Assembly: GCA_041605955.1 (NCBI GenBank) | Contig: JBFIXI010000030.1 | Location: forward strand, 1 to 43,719 | Direction: 5' to 3' | From: JAHEJX01 sp041605955 | GTDB lineage: Bacteria > Actinomycetota > Acidimicrobiia > Spongiisociales > UBA5794 | DNA: 43,719 nucleotides | The notes under the pieces: model-generated | What the model saw: only the letters and a program-made list of their open reading frames with translations | Databases searched by the model: none | What the model was told of the DNA's origin: nothing | Part shown: piece by piece, positions 1 through 8,104 of the stretch | How positions within the stretch are numbered: position 1 is the stretch's first letter | Layout of the letters: each line of letters starts with the position of its first letter | Position numbers and translations under genes: made by a program

Positions 1-2
1 AC

Positions 3-545
3 GGCGCCCGTCTGGTTACCCGGCTGTCCGACTTGGCGCGCCGCCGCGCCGAGGAGGGGCCGTTCGACGCCGACTTCGACCTACCGCACACCACGATTCA
101 CACCGGCGTCATCCGCGGGGGCACCGCGCTCAACATCGTGCCCCGGCTGTGCGAGGTGGAGTTCGAGTACCGCCATCTGCCGGGCGAGAGCGCCGCCGCG
201 CTGCGGACGGCCATCGACCAAATAGCCGCTGACGTCATGGCGGAGATGCCCGACATCGACGATGTCGGTATCGTCATCCGTCGCGTAGCGGGCTTTCCCA
301 GCCTCGACACGCCGCTCGACTCGCCGGCGGTGGCTGCGGTGAGCCGACTGACTCCGGTAGCAGGAACCGGCAAGGTGGCTTACGGCACGGAAGCTGGTCT
401 GTTTGCCGAGGCCTTGCGGGCACCCACGGTGGTGTGCGGTCCCGGCGCGATCGCCGTCGCTCACAAACCGGACGAGTACGTCGAGCTCGACCAGTTGCAG
501 CTGTGCGACGACTTCATGGTTGCCCTGGGTGAGTCATTGGCGTAA
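3..545 (+). CDS. ArgE/DapE-type M20 deacetylase, C-terminal part (5' truncated)
   Basis: This reading frame runs in from the left edge, so only the last 180 residues of an M20-family metallohydrolase are present. Members remove N-acyl groups from amino acids, typically acetylornithine to ornithine. The visible part holds the lid/dimerisation domain (HTGVIRGGTALNIVPRLCEV, then EFEYRHLPG) and the end of the catalytic domain. GTEAGLF and the final VCGPGAIAVAHKPDEYV supply the distal active-site Glu and His of the family. The TTG at 33 is internal: GARLVTRLSDLARR lies in frame upstream and is coding-like. The gene converges on an ornithine-cyclodeaminase-family gene 21 nt away, which fits an ornithine/arginine theme, but the exact substrate cannot be read from this fragment. 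Confidence 0.85.
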   Translation, partial: GARLVTRLSDLARRRAEEGPFDADFDLPHTTIHTGVIRGGTALNIVPRLCEVEFEYRHLPGESAAALRTAIDQIAADVMAEMPDIDDVGIVIRRVAGFPSLDTPLDSPAVAAVSRLTPVAGTGKVAYGTEAGLFAEALRAPTVVCGPGAIAVAHKPDEYVELDQLQLCDDFMVALGESLA

Positions 546-566
546 ACCGACGCCGCGCCGAACCGA

Positions 567-1508
567 TCAAGTGCTCAGCTTCTCCAGGATGTGCTGTGCG
601 GTCATGAGGTCGAGATGGCCGCCGCCACCATTCTTGAAGAGAGTGATCTCGTCGGGAGACTGTCGACCCGGCTTGGTCCCCTGCGCGAGCTCGTACAGGT
701 CGGCGGCGATGTCGCTCTCGGTCATGACCCCGGCTGCGATCGGCTGCAGCAGCTCACCGGTGAGCATCGCAGTCTCGACGAGATCGACGAAGATCGTGCT
801 GCGCCGTATCGCCGCATCGTCGACCTCCCGCATATCCGGCGTGTAGGCGCCGACGAGGTCGAGATGGGTGCCCGGAGCGACGTCGGCCCCGGCGATGACC
901 CCATAGGGCGAGCGGGTGGCCACCGAGATGATGTCGGAGGTGGCGACTGCCTTGGGCAGGTCGGTGACCACGTCTACTGCCATGTGGGGAAGATGGAGGG
1001 CCGCTGCCAACTGCTCGGCACGGCTCTTCGTGCGGTTCCAGATCATGATTCTGGCTAGCGAAGGACGCACTGCGAGGTGAGCCTTGATCAGGTGGGGTGC
1101 CATGGCACCGGCTCCCACCATTGTCAAGTTGGTCACGTCGTCGCGTGCCAGGTACGACGCCGCTAAGGCGGAATCGCAAGCCGTCTTGTACCAGGTGAGC
1201 ACGGTGCCGTCCATCGTGGCCAGCGGCTTGCCGTTGGTGCCATCGAACAGCACGTATACGGCATGCACGGTGAGCAGGCCGCGGTCGGGGTTCCCCGGAA
1301 AGACCGTGGCCAGCTTGGTGCCGATGTATTTGCCGTGTTGCCAGGCGGGACGCACCAGGAAGCCGTTGGGGCCGAAGCCGAGATCCGGCTCCTCCATGTA
1401 GACGTCATCGGTCGCGCTTCGTGGCTGCAGATGTTCGCGGCGCATGCTCTCGACGAGCTCGCCGTAATCGAGGGCGGCTTGGGCCTGGGCGGCGGTGATC
1501 ACCTTCAT
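567..1508 (-). CDS. ornithine cyclodeaminase / mu-crystallin family protein
   Basis: A 313-residue NAD(P)-dependent protein of the ornithine cyclodeaminase/mu-crystallin/alanine dehydrogenase family. GPNGFLVRPAWQHGKYIGTK and ATMDGTVLTWYKTACDSALA match the substrate-binding N-terminal half. VGAGAMAPHLIKAH is the Rossmann nucleotide loop, followed by IMIWNRTKSRAEQL. The ATG at 1508 is chosen because the family begins at MKVIT; an upstream start adds 20 low-complexity residues. TACTCT lies 6 nt before this ATG, suggesting a leaderless transcript. Members include ornithine cyclodeaminase, ketimine reductases and amino-acid dehydrogenases, so the reaction is not fixed. The convergent ArgE-type neighbour makes ornithine or a related amino acid a reasonable guess. 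Confidence 0.85.
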   Translation of the reverse strand: MKVITAAQAQAALDYGELVESMRREHLQPRSATDDVYMEEPDLGFGPNGFLVRPAWQHGKYIGTKLATVFPGNPDRGLLTVHAVYVLFDGTNGKPLATMDGTVLTWYKTACDSALAASYLARDDVTNLTMVGAGAMAPHLIKAHLAVRPSLARIMIWNRTKSRAEQLAAALHLPHMAVDVVTDLPKAVATSDIISVATRSPYGVIAGADVAPGTHLDLVGAYTPDMREVDDAAIRRSTIFVDLVETAMLTGELLQPIAAGVMTESDIAADLYELAQGTKPGRQSPDEITLFKNGGGGHLDLMTAQHILEKLST

Positions 1509-1514
1509 TGGGGG

Positions 1515-1520
1515 AGAGTA
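1515..1520 (-). promoter_or_regulatory. -10 element TACTCT, leaderless promoter
   Basis: TACTCT on the minus strand is followed by exactly 6 nt and then the ATG of the ornithine-cyclodeaminase-family gene. No Shine-Dalgarno sequence lies between them. The geometry would start the mRNA at or beside the start codon. Confidence 0.55.
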
Positions 1521-1592
1521 CCGCGCAGCGATCGGCGCCGACGGGAGGCGCCTCCGCTGCCGGCGCATCCGCCGGTGAATGACGTGCCAAGC

Positions 1593-1598
1593 TAGGTT
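1593..1598 (+). promoter_or_regulatory. -10 element TAGGTT, leaderless promoter
   Basis: TAGGTT sits 8 nt before the ATG at 1607 of the HAD phosphatase gene. There is no ribosome-binding site in the interval. The same TAnnnT-to-start geometry recurs across the window. Confidence 0.5.
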
Positions 1599-1606
1599 GC
1601 CGGCTC

Positions 1607-2410
1607 ATGGAGTCGACAGTGTCGTGGAACGATATCGGCACACTGGTGTGTGATCTCGACGGCGTCGTCTATCTCGACGACCTCGGCATCCCGGGAGCGG
1701 GCGACGCCCTGGCCGCGGTCGTCGCAGTCGGTATTCGGTTGGTGTTCGTGACCAACAATTCGACGAAGACGCCGCAACAGGTGGCCGCCAAGATCCAACG
1801 CACCACCGGGTTCACCGCAGATCCGGCCATGGTCATCACATCGAGTCGGGTCACAGCAGGCCAGCTCGCCGGCACGGTGGACCGAGCACTCGTGGTGGGT
1901 GGGGATGCGATAGATGCCGCCTTGGAGGAAGTCGGGATAGCCGTCGTCACGAGCTGGGAAGACGCGGCGGCCGTGGTGGTCGGCCTCGACCCGGGGCTGA
2001 CGTACGAGAAGTTGGCGGGAGCGACCCTGGCGATTCGTAATGGGGCCGGTTTCTATGCCACCAATACCGATGCGACGTACCCGACCCCCCGCGGCCTGTT
2101 GCCCGGTGGGGGCGCGATGGTGGCTGCCCTCCAGACCGCGACTGCGGTGGCCCCGGTGGTGGCGGGCAAGCCGGAAGCACCGATGGTCGCGGAGATCACG
2201 AAGGTTGTTGCCGGTCCGGTGCTGGTAGTGGGAGACCGACCCGAGACGGATGTCGCCCTGGCGCGGGCCGCCGGATGGTCGAGCGCTCTGGTCCTCAGTG
2301 GGGTTACCCGGTCATTGACTGAAGTTCCCGCCGAGTGGGCGCCCGACGTGGTGCTGGGTTCATTAGCCGACGTTGCCGAGCACCTGGTGGCGGCGCGGCA
2401 CCCCGACTAG
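1607..2410 (+). CDS. NagD-like HAD-IIA sugar/nucleotide phosphatase
   Basis: A 267-residue haloacid-dehalogenase phosphatase of subfamily IIA, which dephosphorylates small phosphometabolites in the cytosol. Motif I is DLDGVVYLDD near residue 12, with the two catalytic aspartates. Motif II is VFVTNNSTKTP near 47, motif III is the K of GKPEAPM, and motif IV is VGDRPETDVALARAAG, followed by the ALVLSGVT tail typical of NagD/p-nitrophenylphosphatase enzymes. The ATG at 1607 is preceded by a leaderless-type -10. In mycobacteria a HAD protein of this type (Rv1692, a glycerol-3-phosphate phosphatase) occupies the same place upstream of tlyA, so that activity is the best guess; the substrate is inferred, not seen. 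Confidence 0.88.
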   Translation: MESTVSWNDIGTLVCDLDGVVYLDDLGIPGAGDALAAVVAVGIRLVFVTNNSTKTPQQVAAKIQRTTGFTADPAMVITSSRVTAGQLAGTVDRALVVGGDAIDAALEEVGIAVVTSWEDAAAVVVGLDPGLTYEKLAGATLAIRNGAGFYATNTDATYPTPRGLLPGGGAMVAALQTATAVAPVVAGKPEAPMVAEITKVVAGPVLVVGDRPETDVALARAAGWSSALVLSGVTRSLTEVPAEWAPDVVLGSLADVAEHLVAARHPD

Positions 2411-2438
2411 GAATTCATCGTGCCGGCAACCTCGAGGC

Positions 2439-3191
2439 TCAGAAGGTCGTCCGGCGCTGCAGCGGCGGGAGCCGCGGGGTGTGAATGTCGCGCACCCGGC
2501 GCAGCAGCATCTCGCGCAGCGGAAGGGATATCACCGCGCCCGCCACGAAGCCGCCCACATGGGCTTCCCAGGCGATCCCGACGTCGGCCACAGCGAATTG
2601 GCTGACGAACCAGAACCCGAGGAAGAACAGCGCCGGGATTGGTACGAAGTAGAAGAACAGGAGCGTGAGGATTCGGTGGCGCGGAAACAGCACCAGATAG
2701 CTTCCCAAGACGCCGGCGATGGCTCCGGACGCTCCTACCAATGGCTCGGTGGCGCCGGCGTTGGAGATGATGAAGGCGGCCGTCGCCGCAACGCCAGTGA
2801 CCAGGTAGAGAACGACATACCCGAGCGTTCCATAGGCTTCCTCGACGTTGTTGCCGAAGACCCACAGAAACCACATGTTGCCGGCGATGTGCAGGATGCT
2901 CCCGTGCAGGAACATCGAGACGAACCCAGCCAACCAGACGTTCTTGTTGGCGAATGGTTGGTTGCCCGTGTCGCCGTCGATACATTGTCCGGTCCGCATC
3001 TCGCGTACCGTCAGCGGGTCTCCGGTCGAGATCTCACAAGCTATGGCGGCCCGCTCGTAGAGGAAGTCCTGCCCCTCGATCGTCTCCGGAGCCGGCTGCC
3101 ACAGGAAATACGCAAGTATGTTGACGACGATGATCGCCAAGGTCGCTATCGGGAAGATCCGGGTCGGATTGATGTCTCGAATCGGTATCAA
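2439..3191 (-). CDS. rhomboid family intramembrane serine protease
   Basis: A 250-residue polytopic membrane protein that would cleave transmembrane segments of other proteins inside the lipid bilayer. The catalytic dyad is clear: Ser155 in GASGAIAG and His211 in AHVGGFVAG. Asn105 in HIAGNMWFLW matches the oxyanion residue. Roughly six hydrophobic helices are visible, the first at residues 13-31. An insertion at about 35-82 with two Cys (C52, C70) lies between helix 1 and the HG loop and is probably outside the membrane. The start is TTG at 3191 (MIPIRDINPTRIF); no ATG is near. It converges on the HAD phosphatase and diverges from the tlyA operon. Substrates are unknown. Confidence 0.93.
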   Translation of the reverse strand: MIPIRDINPTRIFPIATLAIIVVNILAYFLWQPAPETIEGQDFLYERAAIACEISTGDPLTVREMRTGQCIDGDTGNQPFANKNVWLAGFVSMFLHGSILHIAGNMWFLWVFGNNVEEAYGTLGYVVLYLVTGVAATAAFIISNAGATEPLVGASGAIAGVLGSYLVLFPRHRILTLLFFYFVPIPALFFLGFWFVSQFAVADVGIAWEAHVGGFVAGAVISLPLREMLLRRVRDIHTPRLPPLQRRTTF

Positions 3192-3217
3192 ATCACGATC
3201 CTGTCGCAGCCCACGGC

Positions 3218-3223
3218 GATAAT
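3218..3223 (+). promoter_or_regulatory. -10 element GATAAT, leaderless promoter of the tlyA operon
   Basis: GATAAT differs from TATAAT at one position and lies 6 nt before the ATG at 3230. It would drive the small ORF, tlyA and recN as one leaderless transcript. No good -35 box is visible. Confidence 0.55.
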
Positions 3224-3229
3224 GCCACC

Positions 3230-3430
3230 ATGCATGATAAGCCCCAACCCCCCAATGACCTCACCACGCCGTCGACCGTTTCTCTTGCGGACCTCATCGA
3301 CACGCTGGCCGGTGCCGATCCGGCCGCAGGACCAGATCTCGCTGATGAGATCGCCGGTCGGCTCGAGGCCGAGCTGGGCGCAATCGCCGCCCGACCGGAT
3401 GCCCGCGAGGCGCCGTCGGACGCGGTGTAG
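3230..3430 (+). CDS. small hypothetical protein upstream of tlyA
   Basis: A 66-residue acidic, Ala/Asp/Glu-rich protein beginning MHDKPQPPND, with no recognisable domain. The segment SLADLIDTLAG and the following 30 residues could form one or two amphipathic helices. Its stop codon TAG shares one base with the GTG start of tlyA, so the two are translationally coupled. It starts at an ATG placed 6 nt after a good -10 element. In mycobacteria a similarly small unknown protein (Rv1693, from memory) lies between the HAD phosphatase and tlyA. I recognise position rather than sequence, so homology is untested. It could be a TlyA accessory factor or simply a leader peptide. Confidence 0.6.
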   Translation: MHDKPQPPNDLTTPSTVSLADLIDTLAGADPAAGPDLADEIAGRLEAELGAIAARPDAREAPSDAV

Positions 3431-4218
3431 TGCCCCGCCGGCGACTCGACGCCGAGCTGGTGCATCGGCATATGTTCCCCAGCCGGGTAGCAGCCCAGAG
3501 CGCCATTGCGGCGGGTGAGGTGGAAGTCGACGGGCTGGTGGTGGTCAAACCGTCGTCGCAAGTCGACAACGGCGCCTCGATCCGCCTCTTGGGCGAACCG
3601 GCGCGATATGTCAGCCGCGGCGGGCTGAAGCTCGAGGCCGCCCTCGACGCCTTTCCGGTCGAGATCATGGGCAAGACGGCCATCGACGTAGGTGCATCCA
3701 CCGGTGGCTTCACCGATTGCCTGCTGCAGCGCGCGGCGACGGCGGTGACGGCGGTTGACGTCGGCTACGGGCAGTTGGCCTGGGAGCTGCGTAACGATCC
3801 TCGGGTAACCGTGCTCGAACGGCTCAACGCCCGCCACATGGAGGCCTCCACCGTCGGTGGACCCTATGAGATAGTGGTGGCGGACCTTTCCTTCATATCC
3901 CTCACCACAGTGGCGGAGGCCCTGGCCGACGTGGGCGCCGCCGGCGCCGACTGGATTCTGCTGGTCAAGCCGCAATTCGAAGCCGGGCGGGATCAGGTGG
4001 GTAAAGGGGGCGTCGTCCGCGACGTGGCCGTTCGGGCCGCGGCCCTGCGGCGCGTCATCGCGGCATTCGCCGCCATCGGTCTCGGTGCCTGCGGCGTAGT
4101 CGATTCGCCGATCGCAGGCGCCAAGGGCAATCGCGAATTCCTCCTGTGGCTGCGGCGGGGGCCCAACCGGCTTGCGGATGCCGACCTGGAAGCGCTCGAA
4201 GGCCTGCGCCATGCTTGA
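3430..4218 (+). CDS. tlyA: TlyA-type 16S/23S rRNA 2'-O-methyltransferase
   Basis: A 262-residue S4/FtsJ-type RNA methyltransferase. In mycobacteria TlyA methylates the 2'-OH of C1409 in 16S and C1920 in 23S rRNA, and its loss gives capreomycin resistance. The S4 RNA-binding domain covers residues 1-60 (RLDAELVHRHMFPSR, AGEVEVDG). The Rossmann methyltransferase begins at SRGGLKLEAAL, with the SAM-binding loop AIDVGASTGGFTDCLLQR, followed by DLSFISL and LVKPQFEAGRDQVGKGG. The GTG start overlaps the preceding stop by one base. The 3' end overlaps recN by 8 nt. Mycobacteria have an NAD kinase gene between these two; here it is absent. Confidence 0.93.
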   Translation: MPRRRLDAELVHRHMFPSRVAAQSAIAAGEVEVDGLVVVKPSSQVDNGASIRLLGEPARYVSRGGLKLEAALDAFPVEIMGKTAIDVGASTGGFTDCLLQRAATAVTAVDVGYGQLAWELRNDPRVTVLERLNARHMEASTVGGPYEIVVADLSFISLTTVAEALADVGAAGADWILLVKPQFEAGRDQVGKGGVVRDVAVRAAALRRVIAAFAAIGLGACGVVDSPIAGAKGNREFLLWLRRGPNRLADADLEALEGLRHA

Positions 4219-5830
4219 GGAGCTGCACGTCTCTAATCTTGGCCTCCTCGAGGACGCCCGCCTCGAGCCGGGGCCGGGACTCGTGGTGGTGACCGGCGAG
4301 ACCGGGGCGGGCAAGACCATGCTGCTCGGGGCGCTGCAGCTGTTGCGCGGCGAAACGGCGCGACGCGATCGGGTGGGACCGGCCGGCGCCGAATTGCTTG
4401 TCGAGGGGCGGTTCATCACGGCCACCGGAGAGATCGTGGCGTCCCGCCGAGTGAACCGGGAGGGCCGCAGCCGGGCCTACGAGGACGGGGCAATGGTCAC
4501 GGCGAGTCGGCTTGCCGCCACCTGCGGGCCTTTGATGGAGATCGTCGCTCAGCACGAAACGCTCAGGCTCTCCACACCCAGCGGAATCCTCGACCTCCTG
4601 GATGCGGCGCTGCCACCCGACGGCCGGGCCCGCCTCGAGGATTACCAGCGGGCGTGGCGCGAGCTGGAGCGCCTGCGTGAAGAACAAGAGTCGCTCGGCG
4701 GCGACCGCCGGGTGCTCGAGCGCGAGCTGGATGGGCTGCGGGGACAGGCCGAAGAGATCGACGCGGCGGGCATCGTTGCCGGCGAAGACGCCGAGCTGGC
4801 CGACGTAGCGGAGCGGTTGCGCAACGCAGCGGCACTGACCGCCGGCCTGACGGCTGCTCATTCTTCGCTCGTGGATGACGGTGGTGCCATCGACCGGCTG
4901 GGCAATGTGATCGCCGAGCTGCGGCGACTGGTGACGATCGCCGCCTCCCTAGAACCGCTACACGCACAGGCGGTCGCCGCCAGCGACCTGCTGGGGGAGC
5001 TGGCCGGGGAGCTGGCGCGGGCAGCGGCAACCATCGAGCACGACTCGCCCAGCCTGGAGCGGGTCGAGGAGCGCATCCGGCACCTCGGTGACCTGCGCCG
5101 CAAATACGGCGAAACGCTGCGAGACGTTCTCGATTTCGGCTCCGCCGCCGAGCGCCGCGCTGCCGAGCTCCAACGCCGCCTGGCATCGGCCGCCAGTCTG
5201 CGGGACGACATCGTCAAGGCGGAGCAGGCCGTGGAGGAGGCGGCCGCAGTGCTGCGCACTGTGCGCCTCGCCCGTGCCGGGGAGCTGGTGGACAGCGCCG
5301 TCGGGCACCTGCAGGAGCTGGGACTGCCCGACCCAGCAGTGCGCGTGGACATCGACGAGGGGGTTCCCGGCCCGACTGGGGCTGATCGATTGCGCCTCTC
5401 ATTTGCTTCCGACGCATCGTTGCCGGCCGGACCGTTGCGGCGCATCGCCTCCGGCGGCGAGTTGAGCCGGCTGGTGCTGTCTTTGCGCCTCGCCGCTGGG
5501 AGCGCCGATGTTCCGATCGTCGCATTCGACGAGATCGATGCGGGGGTCGGCGGCGTTACCGCACTGGCGATGGGGGAGAAGCTGGCGCGCCTGGCCGCCG
5601 GGCGGCAGGTCTTCTGTGTCTCTCATCTGCCTCAAATCGCCGCCTTTGCCGACACTCACATCGTGGTGGAGCGAACCGGAGCCACCGCGGTGGCGCGTCG
5701 GGTCGAAGGGTCTGCACGCGCTCGGGAGATCGCTCGCATGCTCGCCGGGTTGGGTGATACGGACACCGGGGTCGAACATGCCGAAGAGCTGCTGGCAGTA
5801 GCGGCGAAACGTTTGGCTGCGAAAGGTTGA
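4211..5830 (+). CDS. recN: DNA repair protein RecN (SMC-like ATPase)
   Basis: A 539-residue ABC-type ATPase acting early in recombinational repair of double-strand breaks. The N-terminal half has the Walker A loop GETGAGKTM near residue 34. The central region (about 140-390) is long coiled coil rich in Arg, Glu and Ala. The C-terminal half has the ABC signature RIASGGELSR, Walker B with D-loop VAFDEIDAGVGG and the switch histidine in FCVSHLPQIAAFAD. I chose the ATG at 4211, overlapping tlyA by 8 nt, because MLEELHVSN is the normal RecN beginning. The length is slightly under the usual 550-590 residues because of a compact coiled coil; all catalytic motifs are intact. Confidence 0.95.
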   Translation: MLEELHVSNLGLLEDARLEPGPGLVVVTGETGAGKTMLLGALQLLRGETARRDRVGPAGAELLVEGRFITATGEIVASRRVNREGRSRAYEDGAMVTASRLAATCGPLMEIVAQHETLRLSTPSGILDLLDAALPPDGRARLEDYQRAWRELERLREEQESLGGDRRVLERELDGLRGQAEEIDAAGIVAGEDAELADVAERLRNAAALTAGLTAAHSSLVDDGGAIDRLGNVIAELRRLVTIAASLEPLHAQAVAASDLLGELAGELARAAATIEHDSPSLERVEERIRHLGDLRRKYGETLRDVLDFGSAAERRAAELQRRLASAASLRDDIVKAEQAVEEAAAVLRTVRLARAGELVDSAVGHLQELGLPDPAVRVDIDEGVPGPTGADRLRLSFASDASLPAGPLRRIASGGELSRLVLSLRLAAGSADVPIVAFDEIDAGVGGVTALAMGEKLARLAAGRQVFCVSHLPQIAAFADTHIVVERTGATAVARRVEGSARAREIARMLAGLGDTDTGVEHAEELLAVAAKRLAAKG

Positions 5831-5899
5831 GGCGACAAGCCCGGGGGAAGCAGAACGCCGGTGGTATCATTTCAACTTCCTAGGTGGAGAAACACCGGT

Positions 5900-7555
5900 T
5901 TGACCAAGTACGTCTTCGTGACAGGTGGAGTCACGTCGAGCCTCGGTAAAGGCATCACCGCCGCATCGCTTGGTCGACTCCTCAAGTCCCGGGGACTACG
6001 GGTCGTCCTCCAGAAGCTGGACCCCTACATCAACGTCGATCCAGGGACGATGAACCCCTTCGAACACGGCGAGGTCTACGTAACCGATGACGGTGGTGAG
6101 ACCGATCTCGACCTGGGCCATTACGAGCGCTTCATCGGGGAGAGCCTACGGCGCGATTCCAACGTCACCACCGGCGCCATCTATCAGTCGGTGATTCGTA
6201 AGGAGCGGCGAGGCGACTATCTCGGGGCGACCGTGCAGGTGATCCCGCACATAACCAACGAGATCAAGGCCCGCATCCGCAAACTAGGCGACGACGACCA
6301 GATCGATGTGGTCATCACCGAGATCGGAGGCACGGTGGGCGACATCGAGAGCCTTCCCTTCCTCGAGGCAATCCGCCAGATGCGCAAGGACGTGGGCCGC
6401 GACAACACCTGCTACCTCCACGTGACGCTGGTTCCTTACCTGTCGACGAGCGAGGAGCTCAAGACGAAGCCGACTCAGCATTCGGTGGCGGAGCTGCGCG
6501 GCCGAGGCATCCACCCGGACGTGATCGTGGTCCGTTCGGATCGGGACGTAGACGACGCGGTACGCCGCAAGATCAGCCTGTTCTGCGATGTGGAGTCGGA
6601 CGCCGTGATCAATGCGACGGACGTCACCAACATCTACGCCGTTCCGCTGGTACTCCACGAGGGAGGGCTGGACGACGTCGTGTGCCGCACTCTGCGCCTG
6701 GATACCTCCGAACCCGATTTGGCTGGCTGGCGCGCCATGGTCGATCGCATGGACCGCGCCACCGAATCGGTACATGTCGGCATGGTTGGCAAGTACGTTG
6801 ACCTTCGTGACGCCTATCTCTCTGTGGTGGAGGCGCTGCGTCACGGAGCGATGGCCAACGACGTTCAGGTCGAGATCTCATGGATTCCGGCAGAGGAGGT
6901 AGACGGGCTGCTCGCCGAATCGTATCTCGAAGATCTCGACGCCATCCTGGTGCCCGGCGGGTTCGGAATCCGTGGTGTCGAGGGCAAGATCCGGTCCGTT
7001 CGCTACGCCCGTGACAACGACGTGCCATTTCTCGGGCTCTGCCTCGGCTTGCAGTGCGCCGTGATCGAGTACGCCCGCAGCGAGCTGGGCCTCACCGATG
7101 CTCACTCCTCCGAATTCGATCCCACGACCACCCACGCAGTCATCGACTTGATGGCCGACCAGCGCGACGTCGAAGACATGGGAGGCACCATGCGGCTCGG
7201 CGTGTATCCCGCCAAGCTGCGGGAGGGCTCGTTGGCGCACCGGCTGTATGGGGAATCGCTGGTTTATGAGCGCCACCGGCATCGCTACGAGGTGGCCAAC
7301 CGCTTCCGCTCCGATCTCGAGGCCGCCGGGCTCCACGCCAGCGGCGTATCTCCCGACAATCGCCTGGTCGAGATCGTCGAAGCGCCGGATCACCCGTTCT
7401 TCATTGCCAGTCAGTTCCATCCAGAGCTCAAGTCGCGCCCCGATGATCCGCATCCGATGTTCGTCGGGTTCATTGCGGCGGCAATGACGCGCAAACGAGC
7501 CGGGGCCGTCACTGTGGATATCACCGATCGGGCCGCAGTCGAGCCTTCCCAGTGA
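5900..7555 (+). CDS. pyrG: CTP synthase
   Basis: A 551-residue enzyme that aminates UTP to CTP with glutamine and ATP. The N-terminal synthetase domain begins TKYVFVTGGVTSSLGKGI (P-loop) and includes EHGEVYVTDDGGETDLDLGHYERF. The C-terminal class I glutamine amidotransferase domain starts near residue 290; its nucleophile Cys is in LGLCLGLQCAV and its His/Glu pair in SQFHPELKSRP. The TTG at 5900 is chosen because GGTGGAG lies about 10 nt upstream and CTP synthases start just before the P-loop segment; the GTG at 5861 would add 13 residues without a binding site. The stop overlaps the next gene by 4 nt. Confidence 0.96.
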   Translation: MTKYVFVTGGVTSSLGKGITAASLGRLLKSRGLRVVLQKLDPYINVDPGTMNPFEHGEVYVTDDGGETDLDLGHYERFIGESLRRDSNVTTGAIYQSVIRKERRGDYLGATVQVIPHITNEIKARIRKLGDDDQIDVVITEIGGTVGDIESLPFLEAIRQMRKDVGRDNTCYLHVTLVPYLSTSEELKTKPTQHSVAELRGRGIHPDVIVVRSDRDVDDAVRRKISLFCDVESDAVINATDVTNIYAVPLVLHEGGLDDVVCRTLRLDTSEPDLAGWRAMVDRMDRATESVHVGMVGKYVDLRDAYLSVVEALRHGAMANDVQVEISWIPAEEVDGLLAESYLEDLDAILVPGGFGIRGVEGKIRSVRYARDNDVPFLGLCLGLQCAVIEYARSELGLTDAHSSEFDPTTTHAVIDLMADQRDVEDMGGTMRLGVYPAKLREGSLAHRLYGESLVYERHRHRYEVANRFRSDLEAAGLHASGVSPDNRLVEIVEAPDHPFFIASQFHPELKSRPDDPHPMFVGFIAAAMTRKRAGAVTVDITDRAAVEPSQ

Positions 7556-8100
7556 CCGATCCCGCAGACGGCTTTCAGCTGATGGGGATCCGCCATGTGG
7601 CGAGGACCTCGTTCCTCAGGGCAGAGCGCCTTCACCTGTTATCACCCACCGGCATCGTCATGGAGCGCAGTGTCGTGCGCCATCCGGGCGCCGTGGCCGT
7701 GGTGGCGGTGGACGGGGACGACGTGATCCTCATCCGGCAGTTTCGGGCGGCTACGGACACCGCCGTGCTCGAGATACCGGCCGGCAAGCTGGACATGCCC
7801 GATGAGGATCTCCAGGCCGCAGCTCGGCGGGAGCTCGCCGAGGAGGTGGGTTTCGAAGCGGGCGCGCTCGAGCTACTGGCGTCGTTCTGGACGACGCCGG
7901 GGTTCTCCGACGAGCGAATGTGGGTGTTCCTCGCCAGTCGGCTGGAAGCAGTGACCGCCCGGCCTCACGGGGCGGAAGAACAGGTAGCTGAGATCGTCCG
8001 GGTACCCATCGGTCGGGTCGCCGACATGCTGGCCGCAGATGAGTTCGACGACGCCAAGACGATCGTCGGGCTGGCCGCGATGGTGGCCAAGCTGACTTGA
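7552..8100 (+). CDS. NUDIX hydrolase, ADP-ribose pyrophosphatase type
   Basis: A 182-residue NUDIX enzyme. The Nudix box is complete: G of AGKLDMPDED, then RRELAEEVGF with the metal-binding glutamates. The preceding VILIRQFRAATDTAVLEIPAG and following TPGFSDERMWVFLA are typical of ADP-ribose pyrophosphatases, which split ADP-ribose into AMP and ribose 5-phosphate. GTG at 7552 overlaps the pyrG stop (GTGA). The order pyrG, NUDIX, xerD matches Rv1699-Rv1701 of M. tuberculosis as I recall it, which supports orthology. The substrate is inferred from family resemblance and context. Confidence 0.9.
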   Translation: MTDPADGFQLMGIRHVARTSFLRAERLHLLSPTGIVMERSVVRHPGAVAVVAVDGDDVILIRQFRAATDTAVLEIPAGKLDMPDEDLQAAARRELAEEVGFEAGALELLASFWTTPGFSDERMWVFLASRLEAVTARPHGAEEQVAEIVRVPIGRVADMLAADEFDDAKTIVGLAAMVAKLT

Positions 8101-8104
8101 CGCC

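Noticed and set aside
3193..4425. 410-codon minus-strand open frame opposite tlyA
   Set aside because: It is the antisense of tlyA and the start of recN, with GC-biased composition and no domain. High GC keeps such shadow frames open.
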